DNA from: Brevibacterium picturae
GTDB lineage: Bacteria; Actinomycetota; Actinomycetes; Actinomycetales; Brevibacteriaceae
DNA length: 38,335 bases
Direction of reading: 5' to 3'
Assembly (NCBI RefSeq): GCF_030453725.1
Contig: NZ_JAKDJU010000010.1
Span: 1 to 38,335 of the forward strand
Shown here: piece by piece, positions 1 to 7,441 of the stretch
Layout: each line of letters starts with the position of its first letter
How positions within the stretch are numbered: position 1 is the first letter of the stretch
Notes under the pieces: generated by a model
Databases searched by the model: none
What the model was told of the DNA's origin: nothing
What the model saw: the letters and a program-made list of their open reading frames with translations, nothing else
Made by a program: the position numbers and the translations under genes

Positions 1-154
1 TCGCATCACCCGACGCGGCCAGAGAGCTTGTGGCCTTGAGGAAATAGGACGGCTGAGAAGGCCGCTTGCCACGCTGAGCAGAACGTGACTCATAGGCCAC
101 ATGGACGGCAATGATTTTGCCCGGTCGGAGTGGAACACCAGCTGGAGTCGACAT
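1..154 (-). CDS. Fumarylacetoacetate hydrolase family protein, N-terminal part (cut by window edge)
   Basis: The minus strand is open from an ATG at 152-154 to the window edge, giving 51 codons with no stop. The peptide starts MSTPAGVPLRPGKIIAVH and continues with the pattern SRSAQRGKRPSQPSYFLK and then SSLAASGD. This matches the usual beginning of FAH-family (HpcE/MhpD-like) hydrolases or isomerases, which act on ring-cleavage products in aromatic catabolism. A GAGGTG stretch lies about ten bases upstream of the ATG and could be the ribosome binding site. The gene is divergent from the MHS transporter across about 160 bases that carry an operator-like inverted repeat, so the two are probably co-regulated. 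Only the N-terminal segment is present, so the metal-binding residues and exact substrate cannot be read. Confidence 0.78.
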   Translation of the reverse strand, partial: MSTPAGVPLRPGKIIAVHVAYESRSAQRGKRPSQPSYFLKATSSLAASGDA

Positions 155-189
155 CGATCTCGCACCTCATTTCGATTAGCTTTCACCAA

Positions 190-205
190 GATCGTATATG
201 ATACG
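190..205. promoter_or_regulatory. Operator-like inverted repeat between the FAH and transporter genes
   Basis: Positions 193-205 form a perfect inverted repeat, CGTAT and ATACG around a central ATG. The left part belongs to the 12-base word GATCGTATATGA (190-201), which occurs again at 1671-1682 upstream of the monooxygenase. AT-rich dyads of this kind are typical operators of GntR-family (FadR/VanR-like) repressors of aromatic genes. TATGAT at 197-202 could also be a -10 element for the rightward genes. The regulator gene is not in the window. Confidence 0.55.
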
Positions 206-312
206 GTTCCGGAGGACAAGTATCCCGTGTCACATCAGTGAGACCGCATCGGCGGTCGGGCTGGCCTGTGACAGCGGCACAAACGCAGCAGTCTCAATGC
301 GACACAGGAGTC

Positions 313-1653
313 ATGGTGACTAAAACGCACACCCAAGGTCGGGTGGCATTCGCGACCGTCGTCGGTACCAGCATCGAGTGGTACGACTACTTCCTCTATG
401 CGGCAGCCTCGGGGCTGATCTTCAACGAACTGTTCTTCGGTCCGTTGGGCTCGACCCTGTCGACGATGGTCGCCTTCGCCACCGTGGGCATCAGCTTCCT
501 GTTCCGCCCCTTGGGTGCCTTCCTCGCCGGGCACTACGGTGACAAGCTGGGGCGCCGGGTCGTCCTCATCATCACACTCATCGCGATGGGTGCGGCCACG
601 GCCCTCATCGGCTTCCTGCCGACCTACGATTCGATCGGCATCGCAGCACCCATCCTCCTCATCGTCCTGCGCATCATCCAGGGCATCTCCGCCGGTGGAG
701 AGTGGGGCGGAGCAGTCCTCCTGGCCGTCGAGCATGCGGAGGTCAAGCATCGCGGTCTGCGCGGATCCTTCCCGCAGATCGGCGTCTCCATCGGCCTCAT
801 CCTGTCCTCCGGTGTACTCGCGCTGATGACCGCGATCGCCCCCGGCGAGGCCTTCCTCGAGTGGGGCTGGCGCGTGCCGTTCTTCCTCTCGATCCTGCTC
901 GTCGCCGTCGGCTACTGGATCCGCCGAGGGGTCGAGGAGTCCCCCGTCTTCCACGAGATCGCCGAGCGCAAGGAGCAGGTGTCCAATCCTCTGGGCAGAC
1001 TCTTCAAGAGCCATTGGCTTCTCGTCATCCTCGCGTCGCTGGTCTTCGTGGGCAACAATGCCGCCGGCTACATGACCACCGGCGGCTACATCCAGAACTA
1101 CGCCACCGATCCTGCCGGGCCGGTCGGACTCGACCGCGGCCCCGTGCTCTGGGCGGTCTCCGCCTCGGCGGTGTCGTGGCTGATCTTCACGATCGTCGCC
1201 GGATCCGTCTCGGACAAGATCGGGCGGAAGAACACCTATCTGCTCGGGTGGGGCCTGCTGCTGATCGGCATCTTCTCCCTCTTCCCGCTGGTCAACACCG
1301 GCAGCATCTGGATGCTGTTCCTGGGGCTGGTCATCCTGACGGTGGGGCTCGGCTTCACCTATGGTCAGCAGCCGGCGATGTACGCCGAGATCTTCCCCGC
1401 CAGCGTGCGCTTCTCCGGCGTCTCGGTCTCCTATGCGATCGGTTCGATCATCGGTGGAGCCTTCGCTCCGACGATCGCAAAGGCTTTGGTCTCGGCCACC
1501 GGCACGACCACCTCGGTGGCCATCTATCTGGGTGGCATGACCGTGATCGCGCTGGTGGCCACACTGGCCCTGCGGGACCGTTCGGGCATCCCTCTGGGAC
1601 CGGCCCACGAGGATGAGCAGTCCGTGAGCCCGATCATAGGTATCCGCTCATGA
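313..1653 (+). CDS. MFS transporter, metabolite:H+ symporter (MHS) family
   Basis: A 446-residue 12-helix permease. After a short N-terminus comes GTSIEWYDYF, the hallmark of helix 1 in the MHS family (shikimate, proline/betaine and alpha-ketoglutarate permeases). GHYGDKLGRR follows in the helix 2-3 loop, then RIIQGISAGGEWGGA in helix 4. It is expected to import an organic acid with protons; the neighbouring FAH and FAD monooxygenase suggest an aromatic acid. The frame is open to 238, but AGGAG lies just before 313, so ATG 313 or GTG 316 is the likely start; 316 has the better ribosome-binding-site spacing. The gene is followed after about 80 bases by the monooxygenase, which has its own operator-like site. 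The family call is firm; the substrate is inferred from context only. Confidence 0.88.
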   Translation: MVTKTHTQGRVAFATVVGTSIEWYDYFLYAAASGLIFNELFFGPLGSTLSTMVAFATVGISFLFRPLGAFLAGHYGDKLGRRVVLIITLIAMGAATALIGFLPTYDSIGIAAPILLIVLRIIQGISAGGEWGGAVLLAVEHAEVKHRGLRGSFPQIGVSIGLILSSGVLALMTAIAPGEAFLEWGWRVPFFLSILLVAVGYWIRRGVEESPVFHEIAERKEQVSNPLGRLFKSHWLLVILASLVFVGNNAAGYMTTGGYIQNYATDPAGPVGLDRGPVLWAVSASAVSWLIFTIVAGSVSDKIGRKNTYLLGWGLLLIGIFSLFPLVNTGSIWMLFLGLVILTVGLGFTYGQQPAMYAEIFPASVRFSGVSVSYAIGSIIGGAFAPTIAKALVSATGTTTSVAIYLGGMTVIALVATLALRDRSGIPLGPAHEDEQSVSPIIGIRS

Positions 1654-1670
1654 TGACCTGAGTAACACAC

Positions 1671-1682
1671 GATCGTATATGA
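1671..1682 (+). promoter_or_regulatory. Second copy of the 12-base operator-like word
   Basis: GATCGTATATGA recurs here 51 bases before the monooxygenase start, identical to 190-201. The right half of the dyad seen at 193-205 is not kept. It probably marks a second promoter controlled by the same regulator; TATATG within it could serve as a -10 element. Confidence 0.5.
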
Positions 1683-1732
1683 ACTGCTAATATTGGAAAG
1701 TCACGAAGACGTGTGATGAACCGGAGGTTGAC

Positions 1733-3727
1733 ATGCATTTTCACCAGCACGGCTATGTGTCCGCAGACCCGCGGATCGAAGCTGCAGCAGGCTATGGAAT
1801 CGATCGCCCAGAGGACCTGCCTGATGAGGTCGATGTCCTCATCGTCGGCAGCGGCCCGGCGGGGATGGTCGCGGCAGCGCAGCTCTCGCAGTATCCGGAG
1901 GTCAACACCCGGATGATCGAGAAGCGCGACTCGCGACTGGTCATCGGGCAGGCCGACGGCATTCAGGCGCGCTCGGTCGAGACTTTCCAGGCGTTCGGGT
2001 TCGCCGAGGAGATCATGCGCGAGGGTTATCACATCATCGACATGGCCTTCTGGAACCCGGACCCGGAGAACCCCGAGCACATCATCCGCACCGGACGACC
2101 CAAGGATGACGAATCCGGAATCAGCGAGTTCCCGCACCTCATCGTCAACCAGGCGCGGGTTCTCGACTACTTCGCGCAGTTCGCCAAGCAGTCCCCCGGC
2201 CGCATCGAGCCTGACTACGGCATCGAATTCGTCGATCTCACGGTCGACGATGCTGCCACCGGCCCGGCCGACTCCGAAGCTGCCGCCTCCGATCACCCGG
2301 TCACGGTTACGGTTCGCTACACCGCCGGTGAACGCGCAGGCGAAGAACGCACAATCCGCGCCGGCTATGTGATCGGCTGCGACGGTGCCCGTTCGGGTGT
2401 GCGCAAGTCCATCGGACGCACGATGATCGGCGATCAGGCCAACCATGCCTGGGGCGTCATGGACGTGCTCGCGAACTCCGACTTCCCCGATATCCGCACC
2501 AAATGCGCGATCTCCTCGAAGCACGGCAACATCCTCCACATTCCCCGCGAGGGCGGCCACCTGTTCCGCATGTACGTCGATCTGGGCGAAGTCCCCGAGG
2601 ACGACGCACGCAAGGTGCGACAGACGAGTGTCGACGAGATCATCGCTCGAGCCAATGCCATCATCAGCCCGTACAGCATCGATGTGAAGGACGTCGCCTG
2701 GCACAGCGTCTACGAGGTCGGCCACCGTCTCACGGATGCCTTCGATGACACCGATGACAATACTGTCGGCGCACCATGTCCCCGCGTCTTCATCACCGGC
2801 GATGCCTGCCACACCCACTCGGCGAAGGCCGGCCAGGGCATGAACGTGTCGATGCAGGACGGGTTCAACATCTCGTGGAAGCTCGGTCAAGTGCTGTCCG
2901 GACGGTCGCCGCAGGAGCTGCTGCGGACCTACTCCGCAGAGCGGCAGGTGACTGCGAAGAACCTCATCGACTTCGATAAGGAATGGTCGACGCTGATGGC
3001 GACCCCGCAGGAGGAGCTTCCGGACGAGACCTACCTGCAGGACTTCTACGTCAAGACCGCCGAGTTCCCGGCCGGGTTCATGACCGAGTACACAGAGTCG
3101 ATGATCACCGCGTCTCCCACGCACCAGGAACTGGCCAGCGGATTCCCCGTGGGCAAGAGGTTCAAGTCGGCACAGGTCCAGCGCAGCTGTGACGCCAACT
3201 TCATCCACCTGGGCCACGAGGCACGGGCCGATGGCCGTTGGCGCGTCTACGTCTTCGCGGATGCCCAGGCCCCGATGCTCGGCGACGGCGGTGCGTCCGG
3301 TGCGTCTCGTGCATCCGGTGCGCCCGGTGCGTCCGGTGCGTCGGCCTTGGCGAAGTCAAAGGTCACGCAGCTGGCCGACTGGCTGGAGTTCGACCCGGCA
3401 TCGCCGCTGGTCAGGTTCCGGCGTGAAGACGACGACATGGATGCGCTCATCGAGCTCAGCGTCGTCTACCAGCAGAACCACACCGAGTTCTCGTTCCCCG
3501 ACGTCCCGACGGCCTTCCGCCCGCATGTGGGCGAGTTCGACCTCGAGTACGTGGAGAAGATCTTCGCGGCCATGCCTGAGGAGGACATCTACGACGAGCG
3601 CGGGATCAGTCGTGATGGCGCCGTGGTCGTGGTCCGTCCCGATCAGTATGTCTCGGGCGTCTTCCCCTTGGACGCCCATGACGAGATCGGCAAATTCTTC
3701 GCAGGAGTGTTCGCTTCCGATCAGTGA
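1733..3727 (+). CDS. FAD-dependent aromatic monooxygenase (phenol 2-/3-hydroxybenzoate 4-monooxygenase type)
   Basis: 664 residues, the usual length of the phenol hydroxylase/MobA group of class A flavin hydroxylases. It should hydroxylate a phenolic ring using NAD(P)H and oxygen. The Rossmann FAD motif GSGPAG is at residues 39-44, preceded by DVLIV. A GCDGARSGVRK segment gives the DG motif. FITGDACHTHSAKAGQGMN is the second FAD-ribose and pyrophosphate motif. The C-terminal part (about residue 490 on) corresponds to the thioredoxin-like dimerisation domain. GGAGG sits 8 bases before ATG 1733. The gene lies downstream of the MHS permease and near an FAH-family gene, which fits uptake, ring hydroxylation and later ring-cleavage-product hydrolysis; no ring-cleavage dioxygenase is in view. 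Residues about 520-537 are a Gly-Ala-Ser repeat made of 9-base DNA units, probably a loop insertion. The exact substrate is uncertain. Confidence 0.87.
   Translation: MHFHQHGYVSADPRIEAAAGYGIDRPEDLPDEVDVLIVGSGPAGMVAAAQLSQYPEVNTRMIEKRDSRLVIGQADGIQARSVETFQAFGFAEEIMREGYHIIDMAFWNPDPENPEHIIRTGRPKDDESGISEFPHLIVNQARVLDYFAQFAKQSPGRIEPDYGIEFVDLTVDDAATGPADSEAAASDHPVTVTVRYTAGERAGEERTIRAGYVIGCDGARSGVRKSIGRTMIGDQANHAWGVMDVLANSDFPDIRTKCAISSKHGNILHIPREGGHLFRMYVDLGEVPEDDARKVRQTSVDEIIARANAIISPYSIDVKDVAWHSVYEVGHRLTDAFDDTDDNTVGAPCPRVFITGDACHTHSAKAGQGMNVSMQDGFNISWKLGQVLSGRSPQELLRTYSAERQVTAKNLIDFDKEWSTLMATPQEELPDETYLQDFYVKTAEFPAGFMTEYTESMITASPTHQELASGFPVGKRFKSAQVQRSCDANFIHLGHEARADGRWRVYVFADAQAPMLGDGGASGASRASGAPGASGASALAKSKVTQLADWLEFDPASPLVRFRREDDDMDALIELSVVYQQNHTEFSFPDVPTAFRPHVGEFDLEYVEKIFAAMPEEDIYDERGISRDGAVVVVRPDQYVSGVFPLDAHDEIGKFFAGVFASDQ
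3290..3343 (+). repeat. Six in-frame 9-base repeats inside the monooxygenase
   Basis: Six degenerate units of the form GGTGCGTCC lie head to tail, each encoding Gly/Arg-Ala-Ser/Pro. Units 1 and 5 are identical. The tract encodes a flexible Gly-Ala-Ser run in the C-terminal domain. Copy-number change would alter protein length by three residues without breaking the frame. Confidence 0.85.
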
Positions 3728-3770
3728 TGATGCCATGGGATGGTTCCCAATAAGTGATGTGAGTGCAATG

Positions 3771-3803
3771 CCCTCAGCCCCAGATGTCATTCCGGGCTGG
3801 GGG
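3771..3803 (+). terminator. Hairpin downstream of the monooxygenase
   Basis: CCCTCAGCCC (3771-3780) pairs with GGGCTGGGGG (3794-3803), ten pairs with one G-U, around a 13-base loop. There is no strong U tract. It lies 44 bases after the monooxygenase stop, between convergent genes. Confidence 0.5.
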
Positions 3804-3855
3804 CGCTGCTGTGTCTTCGCCGGCTGTGGGGCGGTCTCGGCCAGCTGTGTTCAGC

Positions 3856-3871
3856 GAAACCGCGCGGTTTC
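3856..3871. terminator. 16-base perfect palindrome at the 3' end of the membrane gene
   Basis: GAAACCGCGCGGTTTC is a perfect 16-base palindrome. It overlaps the stop codon of the minus-strand membrane gene (3870-3872). A hairpin here would be GC-rich but would need a loop opened from the centre. It could help terminate either of the convergent transcripts or be a protein-binding site; the choice is open. Confidence 0.35.
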
Positions 3872-4991
3872 AGTGGGGTTGTGCGAGCCGATCCGGGCGC
3901 AGCATGCGGCGGTTGCCGATGCAGCCAAGGATTCCGGCCAGCACCAGCGCTCCACTTCCCAGGATCCAGTAGCTCATTCCTGCAGCGGGGCGCCCGATGA
4001 TTGTGGCCCCGAACGGCTCACCTTCCGAATCCTCACTGCTGAAATACGCCGTCGGCGGGTCGATCAGGATCATCTGCAGCATGACGAATAGTCCAACACC
4101 GATCAGGATGACGACCACTGACCACCAGGTCGGCGGGTCCGTGATCCACACGATGGCGGCACAGATGAGGACCGCCGCCCACGGGAGCAGGACATCCGGG
4201 CCCAAGTCACCGATGCGGATCGGATGTCTGCCCAGAGACGTCAGGATGACTGGGTCCTCCCCTGATGTCCGACTAGCCATGATGGGCACCCAGATCATCG
4301 CCACCCAGGCCGCCACGCTCACGAGAGGCAGCAGGCGGGCAGCGTGTTCAGATGTGGAGCGGTGCCGACGTACACGGATCTGATCGTCGCGACTTGGCGC
4401 GGTCTCGAACCAACGGCTGATTCGTAGGCTGTCTCGGTGACTGTCTCCATGGCTGCTCCTGCCGCTGAGCCGACCGCCGGGCCTACCGCCGGGCCGACCG
4501 TCAGATCGAAGACGTTCCCCGATGAGGCCGCAGACACCAGCGACAGTCAGGGCTATGCCGCCGACCGCCCAGAATGCCGCACCCACAGCCGGATAGCCGA
4601 CCGCCATGCCTCCGATCCACTCACCGTTGCCATCCTGCCCGTCCCACATGAGCGTCGGAGGTTCTCCAACCAAGCCGACCAGGAACGCGAGCACCACGAT
4701 GCCGAATACCGTGGTGGCCCACGACCAGAGCCTCAGGCCATCAACCAGCCATGCGGAGATCACACATGTCGGTAGACCGATCCAGATAATGACGAATTCG
4801 GGTTCGAGATCGGCCAATTCCACAGGGGAGCGACCAAACGAGGTCACGACGATCCTGATCGACGCGCTTGTGTGCAAACTGTTGGATGCACTGTCGAGGA
4901 CCGGCACCCAGATCGTCACCACCCAGGCAAGCAACGCCAGAGCTGGGACAGCCCGGGCGATCAGCCGAATTCGTTCATCTCGCGACGTCAC
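3870..4991 (-). CDS. Unrecognised membrane protein with two copies of a four-helix domain
   Basis: 373 residues; no named family recognised. It holds two related membrane domains, roughly residues 8-160 and 215-370, joined by an Arg/Gly/Ser-rich hydrophilic linker (about 160-215) with GRPGGRPGG repeats. Each domain has about four predicted transmembrane helices and the same landmarks: W-x4-(I)WVP near the end of helix 1, a TS-(L/F)-G-R-x-P motif in the first loop, a PP-containing loop after helix 3, a G-x-P-A-(V/A)-G segment before helix 4, and G-x-IG-x-R at the end. The first domain carries LMWDGQ, shared with the single-domain paralogue just upstream. Start is GTG 4991, with GGAG seven bases before it. 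It lies 39 bases after that paralogue, so the two are probably one operon. Function unknown. Confidence 0.8.
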   Translation of the reverse strand: MTSRDERIRLIARAVPALALLAWVVTIWVPVLDSASNSLHTSASIRIVVTSFGRSPVELADLEPEFVIIWIGLPTCVISAWLVDGLRLWSWATTVFGIVVLAFLVGLVGEPPTLMWDGQDGNGEWIGGMAVGYPAVGAAFWAVGGIALTVAGVCGLIGERLRSDGRPGGRPGGRLSGRSSHGDSHRDSLRISRWFETAPSRDDQIRVRRHRSTSEHAARLLPLVSVAAWVAMIWVPIMASRTSGEDPVILTSLGRHPIRIGDLGPDVLLPWAAVLICAAIVWITDPPTWWSVVVILIGVGLFVMLQMILIDPPTAYFSSEDSEGEPFGATIIGRPAAGMSYWILGSGALVLAGILGCIGNRRMLRPDRLAQPH

Positions 4992-5030
4992 GCTTGTGCT
5001 CCACTTTCTGACATTGCCCAGTGCCCCTCG

Positions 5031-5636
5031 TCATGCCACTGTTCTGTGCTTCTGTCGCTGTCCGCCGATCCACCCGCAGAATCCGGAGGCACCGAGCGTC
5101 AGACTGCCGAGGACACAGAGCACAAATCCAAAGTCCGGACGGGCGACTTCCATGCCTCCTGTCGGCATTCCGTCATCGGTCTGCCCGTCCCACATCAGGA
5201 AGGGCGGATTGATGACAGCGGCTGCGAGGCCAAGGAGAATGACGGCACCGAACAGGATGGCTGCCGCCGACCACCACTGTTCGGCACCGAACAACCATGG
5301 CAGGAGCGCGAAGACGACAATCAGGACCCAGATGGCGATGAATCCAGGGTTGAGGTACTCAGGGTCGATCGGGGAATCCCCCAAAGACGTGATTGTGATT
5401 CTCGGACCGTCGGCATTGCCGCTGTCGAGGACCGGCACGAAGATCGTGATGATCCACGCTGCGACTGTCACGAGCGGCAGGAGACGGGCGGCCCGGAACA
5501 GGTCCCAGCTCGGTCGCGCCCCGTGCCCCGGTCGCAAGCCCTCGGCGGGTACATCTGCGTTTCGATCCCCGTGATCGCTGCTGTCGCCGTCTGGTCCGCG
5601 AGCATTGCTTTCGTCAGTATTCATACTCCGAATCAT
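5031..5636 (-). CDS. Unrecognised membrane protein, single copy of the same four-helix domain
   Basis: 201 residues. A polar, Asp/Gly/Arg-rich N-terminus (about 1-47) is followed by one membrane domain (about 48-195) that is clearly paralogous to both halves of the next gene. Its start AARLLPLVTVAAW almost matches the start of that gene's second half, while WDGQ after PPFLM and VPVLDS match its first half. Four helices are predicted; the conserved loop after helix 3 has the pattern PP-x-LMWDGQ and probably faces outside. ATG 5636 is the longest start. It sits beside an inverted repeat (5628-5655), and the in-frame ATG at 5624, preceded by CGGAG, is an alternative. The gene follows the HNH gene after 50 bases. 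No function can be assigned; a cell-envelope role is only a guess. Confidence 0.75.
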   Translation of the reverse strand: MIRSMNTDESNARGPDGDSSDHGDRNADVPAEGLRPGHGARPSWDLFRAARLLPLVTVAAWIITIFVPVLDSGNADGPRITITSLGDSPIDPEYLNPGFIAIWVLIVVFALLPWLFGAEQWWSAAAILFGAVILLGLAAAVINPPFLMWDGQTDDGMPTGGMEVARPDFGFVLCVLGSLTLGASGFCGWIGGQRQKHRTVA

Positions 5637-5655
5637 GCAGTCTGACCAGATTCGG
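5628..5655. repeat. Inverted repeat at the start of the single-domain membrane gene
   Basis: CCGAATC (5628-5634) and GATTCGG (5649-5655) are separated by 14 bases, with a further CCGAATT at 5663-5669. It lies between the HNH stop and the membrane gene start, so it may be a weak terminator for the HNH transcript or an operator or RNA hairpin controlling the next gene. Confidence 0.4.
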
Positions 5656-5686
5656 GCGGTGTCCGAATTGTTGCAGTTTCACCACG

Positions 5687-7354
5687 TCACCCCGCGTCGA
5701 GCAGTGCCTGCCGGAGGTATCTCTCCGCACAGCTGTCCGCGGAGCCACCGGCCGAGCGGGTGCGGCGACGATGCTTGGGCCGAATCGATGACGGAACAGT
5801 AAGGGGTTCGACAACCTCGGCGATCTCGAACTGGGAAGGTTCACCGCTTACGGAGGCGGCCCGCTGTCTCTCCTCGAACTTCTTCGCTTCCGACTCCGTG
5901 ATCGGAAAGAACGGGATCTCCACCTCTTCGCATTCGGAGTCGGGCGGCGACCCGGATCGCTCCGGTTCCAGCAGTCCGGCGAACGCCAACCGCCAATCAT
6001 CAACACGTGGCGAGGACCGCGAAGCGTCATCGTCTCCCGGCGCCGCTGAACCGGGCGGCGCCGCTGAACCGGGCGAGGCTCGTGGGTATTTCATCCGTCT
6101 GGCAAATGGAGCGGTCGAGTCCTCGTATTCTCGACCACTGGGAGTGGTGATCTTCAGGCCCTCGGCGGTTGCTTCGTGTTTCCACCCAGGATGTTCCTTT
6201 GCATAGTTGCACGCAGCGCACAGTCCTGAGCCGTTCTCCCACGAGGTCGCACCGCCGGAGGCATATCCATCGGCATGGTCGGCATGCCTGATCCGCGCGT
6301 CGCACCACGGGGTCCTGCATAAATCGTCACGATAGACGACCATCTGCCTCAGTTGTCCGGTGAACGTACGACCGCGAGATTCCATCCCCACCAGCTGGCC
6401 GTCGGTGGCGCGAGTGAACATGCGGCGGATGAAGACTTCGGCTTCGTTGGCGGCGATGAAATTCCGAGCTGTTCGGGCCGGGAGAGGACCGAAGCCGGGC
6501 AGCCAGGCGGGAACCAGCCCATCGGAGAGCAGCGTTTCTGCTTCGACGATGAGGTGCACCTCGGTCGGCACAGCTTCGGCCCTCACCTGTCCCGTCAGCC
6601 GTTCGACGAATGTGTCGGCCATCAGCTGATTGTGTCTGCGGCCCTTCGCGCCTCCGGCCGCTGATGCCGATTCGGCTGCGCCCTTCAGCCCCTCGTAGAC
6701 GGCAACGGCCTGCTGGATCGGGATGATCGCGGAGACTCGTCCCATTCCGTCGTCGAGCGCGGTCATGGTCACACGTCGATTCGCTGTCGCCTTCTTCGCC
6801 CGTTCAGCAGACGCCTCGGCGTTCATCTCCTCTGCCAGACCCCGCGCTTCCATGCGCAGGCTCCGCAGCCCTGCCGGTCCCATGCTCATCTTCATCCGGG
6901 TGTCGACCTTGCGCCGGTCGGCACTGGGCAGCGTGGCAGTCTCGTCGGCCATGACGCGCGCTTTGTCCTCGGAGATCTCCCCGCAGGCGAGCGCCTTGAA
7001 TGTATTCGGCATCTCTCCCACGATTGCGCGAGAGGTGGTCAGAAACTTCCGCCCGGAGCCCGGCGAGACCTTCTTCGCAAGGGCGATCTCCTCTGCAGAG
7101 CGGATTCCGCAATCACGTGCGGGGACCTGGTTGAGAGCGTCTCGCCGAGTGCGCAGGGCCTCGAATGCCACGGCCTCGGCGGACTGTGCGGACACGAGGG
7201 TCGCCTTCAGGCCCTCGAAGGCGGCGATCCGGGCCAATGTCTCGGCTTCGGTCGCAGCGGGCTTCTCCTCACGCAGCATGGAGGCGAAGCGGTCGATCTC
7301 TGCGATGAGATCATGATCCGCCGGTGATGCCTCCGGGACTGTCTCCGTGTCCAT
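5687..7354 (-). CDS. DUF222 domain protein with C-terminal HNH endonuclease motif
   Basis: 555 residues with the layout typical of this abundant actinobacterial family. A long helical DUF222 region covers about residues 15-330. It is followed by an HNH module at about 340-395 with a Cys-containing segment CRTPWCDARIRHADHADGY, then a Gly-rich turn and Asn in SWENGSGLCAACNYAKEH. The two Cys pairs and the central His residues suggest a zinc-stabilised beta-beta-alpha-metal nuclease fold. The C-terminal 150 residues are variable and carry a duplicated 18-base DNA unit. The role of these proteins is not established; they occur in many copies per genome and may be mobile-element-like. Start ATG 7354 has no Shine-Dalgarno sequence but a TAGAGT hexamer ends six bases upstream, so the mRNA may be leaderless. 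Confidence 0.9.
   Translation of the reverse strand: MDTETVPEASPADHDLIAEIDRFASMLREEKPAATEAETLARIAAFEGLKATLVSAQSAEAVAFEALRTRRDALNQVPARDCGIRSAEEIALAKKVSPGSGRKFLTTSRAIVGEMPNTFKALACGEISEDKARVMADETATLPSADRRKVDTRMKMSMGPAGLRSLRMEARGLAEEMNAEASAERAKKATANRRVTMTALDDGMGRVSAIIPIQQAVAVYEGLKGAAESASAAGGAKGRRHNQLMADTFVERLTGQVRAEAVPTEVHLIVEAETLLSDGLVPAWLPGFGPLPARTARNFIAANEAEVFIRRMFTRATDGQLVGMESRGRTFTGQLRQMVVYRDDLCRTPWCDARIRHADHADGYASGGATSWENGSGLCAACNYAKEHPGWKHEATAEGLKITTPSGREYEDSTAPFARRMKYPRASPGSAAPPGSAAPGDDDASRSSPRVDDWRLAFAGLLEPERSGSPPDSECEEVEIPFFPITESEAKKFEERQRAASVSGEPSQFEIAEVVEPLTVPSSIRPKHRRRTRSAGGSADSCAERYLRQALLDAG
6038..6073 (-). repeat. Two identical 18-base tandem units in the HNH gene
   Basis: The 18-base unit CGGCGCCGCTGAACCGGG (plus-strand reading) occurs twice with no spacer. 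On the coding strand it encodes a repeated Pro-Gly-Ser-Ala-Ala-Pro-type segment in the variable tail of the HNH protein. Being a multiple of three, it does not break the frame. Confidence 0.85.
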
Positions 7355-7360
7355 GCAAAC

Positions 7361-7366
7361 ACTCTA
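7361..7366 (-). promoter_or_regulatory. -10 hexamer of a probable leaderless HNH transcript
   Basis: On the minus strand TAGAGT ends six bases before the ATG at 7354, which would place transcription start at or next to the start codon. No Shine-Dalgarno sequence is present. No good -35 was found. Confidence 0.4.
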
Positions 7367-7383
7367 TAAGTCGCCCATGACAC

Positions 7384-7412
7384 GAGCCTCCCGAGCGTCT
7401 GCGGCGAGGCTC
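7384..7412 (-). terminator. Hairpin downstream of uridine kinase
   Basis: GAGCCTC (7384-7390) pairs with GAGGCTC (7406-7412) over a 15-base loop, 30 bases after the udk stop on the minus strand. The stem is short and there is no U tract, so this is a weak candidate. Confidence 0.3.
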
Positions 7413-7441
7413 CCCGAACCGAGAACCGATCAGACGAAGTA

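Noticed and set aside
235..1608. Long open frame on the minus strand opposite the MHS transporter
   Set aside because: Its product is rich in Arg, Asp, Glu and Gly without a fold-like pattern and mirrors the codon bias of the transporter gene on the other strand. It is an antisense shadow in high-GC DNA.
3290..3343. CRISPR-like array
   Set aside because: The units are 9 bases, have no spacers and are in frame inside a coding gene.
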